This document shows positions 6,706 through 9,308 of a stretch of 9,308 nucleotides of DNA, piece by piece. The DNA is from an uncultured Gammaproteobacteria bacterium (GTDB lineage: Bacteria; Pseudomonadota; Gammaproteobacteria; Coxiellales; Coxiellaceae), in the NCBI GenBank assembly GCA_903870185.1, contig CAIQCE010000172.1, positions 1 to 9,308 of the forward strand, given 5' to 3'. Every line of letters starts with the position of its first letter. The first letter of the stretch is position 1. Both the position numbers and the translations under genes were made by a program. The notes beneath the pieces are model-generated. The model saw nothing but the letters and a program-made list of their open reading frames with translations. It did no database searches and had not been told where the DNA came from.

Positions 6706-9308
6706 GGGTGCCTGGAGCAAGGGGTTGTGCTTCTGAGGGCATTGATGTTCTGCTAAACATGCCGCTCCTGAGCAAATTACTTGGGTCTGTTTGTGTATTT
6801 GCCTCACCTACTTCTGATGTGGATGAATGCTGGGCTCTTTGAGAAGCTAATTCTTGATGAAGTAGTGTGGTTTCTAGTTCATGAATGCTTGTATTTCTAT
6901 GTCGGTGCTCATATTCTTTGAAAAAAACTTTCGCTATTTTTTGATAAATAATATTTGAAATAAAGCTGGCTGTTAATATAAATGCAATTAATATTAATGG
7001 GGCAAATATACTCGCTGCATCATTCGGTAATCCAGTCGCCAATAATGAACTTATAAAGTTTAAAATATCAGAAGAGTAAATAATGACGGGGATGGCGATG
7101 GAAATCAAAGCAGTAATATTGACTATCGCTTTTAGGATAATTCTCTGAGATCGGCGTTCTTGTCCTTTGAATTTATTGCCCCCCGCCTTTTTATCATCTA
7201 TTTTAAGTTGTGCTTTGAATTGTTTTCGATCGTTAATTTCATGGGTGTCGGATATTTTATTGAATTTAAGTATCAAAAATTGAGTGGCTTGAAATATAAA
7301 CCAGGAGCCTAAAATCACAAAAGGCAATGCATCGATTAGAAGGACAAATGCCGCTAAAAGAGGAGTCATTGAAGCGGTCTGAATGAAGACAAAATGTGTA
7401 ATAATAAGTGGAAGTGTAGCAAGTGCTACCCCGATGAACGCATTGATACTGCTTTGAATTAATTGCAAAGGGTTCTGTTGTTTTAAAGGACTTATAAAAT
7501 CATCTGCGATAATTCCTCTATTTTTTTGGCCGTAAGAGCCAGGTGCATTATGACCCGCTGATAGAGAGGCGTATCCAGAATATTTAAGATGGCGAAAAAT
7601 TTTGATGAAGTTATGGCGTTCTTCTAGCTGGATTTTAGTCACTAGAAAGTGCCATTGATAATAAATTAAAAGACCCGCGAAAGATATTAAACCAAAGCCT
7701 AATAGCAAAGGGGAAAATAGAGGTGAGACAATCAAGGTGTTGGTAAGCAGTAATATGGAAGCTGTAGTGACTAGAGTTAAACTTAGCATGGTTGCTAATT
7801 TTAGGCTGAATTTCCATTTTCGGGGAAGATTAGTGTTAGGGAATTTGGTATAAATTTGATAATAAATTCTAAGAGCTGCTGTAAATTCTTGTTTGAAACC
7901 CTGTCGATCTTTTCCACTTTTGCAGGATGATCCGCAAAGTAAAATGAATTCATAATAAGCAGCACGTAATAAACCTTGGTCTCCAAAGCTATCGGCAGAG
8001 TCTTTTAAGGCCTTCAGTGCCTCTCGAACAGCTGTTAGTTGCGCTATGATGAATTTATTTTCTTCGGGGCTTTTCTCTAGAGATTTCAGGAATTCATCGC
8101 AATATTGAATGTAGATTAAATCTTCATTACCAGAGCTTCCCATGACAAAAATCCAAAGATTTCTTAAAATATTAATGGGGGTGTTAGTGAAAATTAATCT
8201 GAGATTTTGATATTTTTGATATTCGATAGGATCTGTTTTAAGAGCATTAAAAGCGGCAGTGATTTCTTTTAAAAAAAGTGCGCTATTATCTTTTCTGGAG
8301 CTTAAGTCTTCTCCCCAGATGGGAGTTAGTAAAGAATTCAATGGAATTGGGAATTGATAATGAGTGATCCCAAGTCTTTCACCCTCAAGCTTGTTCACTA
8401 AATCGATTTTTTCTGTGATTTTAGTCGGAATTGCTTCTTTATAGTGATCTCGTAAATAATCATCAAGTAGCTGTTCGATGAGTTGTTCAATATTTAGTTG
8501 AGTGATTCGAAGGCGCTCTTTTTCATAGATGGCTTTTTTTGTGCCCCAAAAATCTCGTTCCTTTTTGGGCTTTCTAAGATCCACCGGGGCTGGGGTTGAG
8601 CTCCGATAAGTGTGAGCCTCCTCAACGAGCTCAGGACCTTTATCCGTAATTTTATAGACATAGGTATAATTACAGGCAAAGTTACCTAGACCAGGAATGC
8701 CTCTTAAGCTGGTGGGAATGCTAGCGAGTCCTGCCCAGTTTGATTGAGCCTTTGCTTCACTCACTCTTTTTTTAACAGTAGCTTTCAATTGATCAGAGAG
8801 TCTTTTATACCAAAGAGGTTCAGTTTCAGGCTTTAAGATTTTCAAATATTCATTTTTTAAAGATTCAGGGAATTCAGTGATAGGTGCTTCCATTCGAATT
8901 ATTTGATATTGATTATAATAAGAAATATTAATATGAGTAGGGCGCTCATTTTCCCAGCTGAGAATTTGTTCGGATTCTCGAAGTAACTCTTCTATTTCTA
9001 AGTAAGGTTTATTCAGTATTCGACTTAATTGATTGGCTAATAGCATAAAAAATTGATTGGATTTGTGATGCAATTTATTTTCAGTCTCTTCATATGCTGT
9101 ATTAGATTGGTTTTGGCTAGAGTTGGTCAATTTGAAAAATGCTTTAGTTAATTTTGAAATAGCTTCAGAATTTTTTGACTCATCTATTCCATTCTCTTTT
9201 AAAATTCTATGAGCAGAGCGAATAAATTGTAACATTCGAACTTCACATTCATACCGAATATTGACAGGTAGTCTATTTAATGGGGATCCTGGATTCAATT
9301 GATAAAAA
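6668..9308 (-). CDS. membrane-anchored phosphoinositide phosphatase-like protein, candidate effector (5' end open)
   Basis: The frame encodes 876 residues from a TTG at 9298 and stays open to the window edge. No ribosome binding site precedes that TTG, so the true start is probably outside; numbering below uses the TTG. Residues 1-495 look soluble and helical. At 459-465 lies C-K-S-G-K-D-R, a CX5R P-loop with the two lysines typical of phosphoinositide phosphatases. It is the signature of Salmonella SopB, Shigella IpgD, Legionella SidF and eukaryotic INPP4. The residue after Arg is Gln, not the usual Thr. Membrane segments fall near 500-523, 527-549, 616-640, 643-673, 720-742 and 760-785. A segment at 574-590 (SG, then NAPGSYG) resembles the post-P-loop motif of SopB as I recall it. 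A Glu-rich helix near 795-820 and a polar, disordered tail end the protein. SidF likewise combines this phosphatase with C-terminal membrane anchoring. Overall similarity cannot be judged by eye; catalysis and secretion are inferred. Confidence 0.8.
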   Translation of the reverse strand, partial: FYQLNPGSPLNRLPVNIRYECEVRMLQFIRSAHRILKENGIDESKNSEAISKLTKAFFKLTNSSQNQSNTAYEETENKLHHKSNQFFMLLANQLSRILNKPYLEIEELLRESEQILSWENERPTHINISYYNQYQIIRMEAPITEFPESLKNEYLKILKPETEPLWYKRLSDQLKATVKKRVSEAKAQSNWAGLASIPTSLRGIPGLGNFACNYTYVYKITDKGPELVEEAHTYRSSTPAPVDLRKPKKERDFWGTKKAIYEKERLRITQLNIEQLIEQLLDDYLRDHYKEAIPTKITEKIDLVNKLEGERLGITHYQFPIPLNSLLTPIWGEDLSSRKDNSALFLKEITAAFNALKTDPIEYQKYQNLRLIFTNTPINILRNLWIFVMGSSGNEDLIYIQYCDEFLKSLEKSPEENKFIIAQLTAVREALKALKDSADSFGDQGLLRAAYYEFILLCGSSCKSGKDRQGFKQEFTAALRIYYQIYTKFPNTNLPRKWKFSLKLATMLSLTLVTTASILLLTNTLIVSPLFSPLLLGFGLISFAGLLIYYQWHFLVTKIQLEERHNFIKIFRHLKYSGYASLSAGHNAPGSYGQKNRGIIADDFISPLKQQNPLQLIQSSINAFIGVALATLPLIITHFVFIQTASMTPLLAAFVLLIDALPFVILGSWFIFQATQFLILKFNKISDTHEINDRKQFKAQLKIDDKKAGGNKFKGQERRSQRIILKAIVNITALISIAIPVIIYSSDILNFISSLLATGLPNDAASIFAPLILIAFILTASFISNIIYQKIAKVFFKEYEHRHRNTSIHELETTLLHQELASQRAQHSSTSEVGEANTQTDPSNLLRSGMFSRTSMPSEAQPLAPGTPISHDTQAKHSR
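7904..7924 (-). other. CX5R phosphatase P-loop codons (C459-R465)
   Basis: The minus strand of 7904-7924 encodes Cys-Lys-Ser-Gly-Lys-Asp-Arg. In the family the Cys is the nucleophile that forms a phosphocysteine intermediate, the Arg binds phosphate, and the two Lys contact inositol phosphates. A second cysteine, C455, lies four residues before the presumed nucleophile (C-G-S-S-C). Confidence 0.7.

Noticed and set aside
9233..9298. Using TTG 9298 or ATG 9235 as the true start of the minus-strand gene
   Set aside because: Neither has a convincing ribosome binding site, and the frame has no stop before the window edge, so the start probably lies outside.

Overview
The window reads as a chromosome segment of an AT-leaning gammaproteobacterium with an intracellular lifestyle, most likely in the Legionellales (Legionella, Coxiella or 'Candidatus Berkiella' type). 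Three things point there. Two ordinary gammaproteobacterial housekeeping genes (ribH, perM) are interleaved with three large proteins that look nothing like core metabolism. One of these carries the active-site signature of host-directed phosphoinositide phosphatases. A PmrA-type operator precedes another, and in Legionella and Coxiella this operator marks many Dot/Icm effector genes. The genus cannot be fixed from sequence reading alone.

Layout, left to right. 14-442 (+): ribH, lumazine synthase, complete with its catalytic residues. 513-3836 (+): an unrecognised 1107-residue protein with a soluble N-terminal half, an SP/RS-rich linker, several hydrophobic segments and an Ala/Ser/Gly-rich tail. 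3837-4238: a 400-base intergenic region packed with hairpins. Two of these are REP-like elements with a GTAG foot in the same orientation. A PmrA-like box and a start-deciding ribosome binding site follow. 4239-5516 (+): a 425-residue protein with a small structured N-terminus and a long Ala/Ser-rich, internally repetitive tail, ended by a strong Rho-independent terminator. 5632-6705 (+): perM, an AI-2E-family membrane protein. 6668-9308 (-): a large membrane protein of at least 876 residues, convergent with perM and overlapping it by 38 bases. Its reading frame is still open at the right window edge.

The main result is the minus-strand protein. It contains C-K-S-G-K-D-R, the CX5R P-loop of the SopB/IpgD/SidF class of phosphoinositide phosphatases. 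Downstream lies an SG...N-x-P-G-type segment that resembles the C-terminal motif of SopB, but a transmembrane hairpin sits between the two. It is best read as a membrane-anchored phosphoinositide phosphatase, probably a translocated effector. If so, this is a small effector cluster set between housekeeping genes. The 425-residue protein would be under PmrA control; the 1107-residue protein is an effector candidate on architecture alone.
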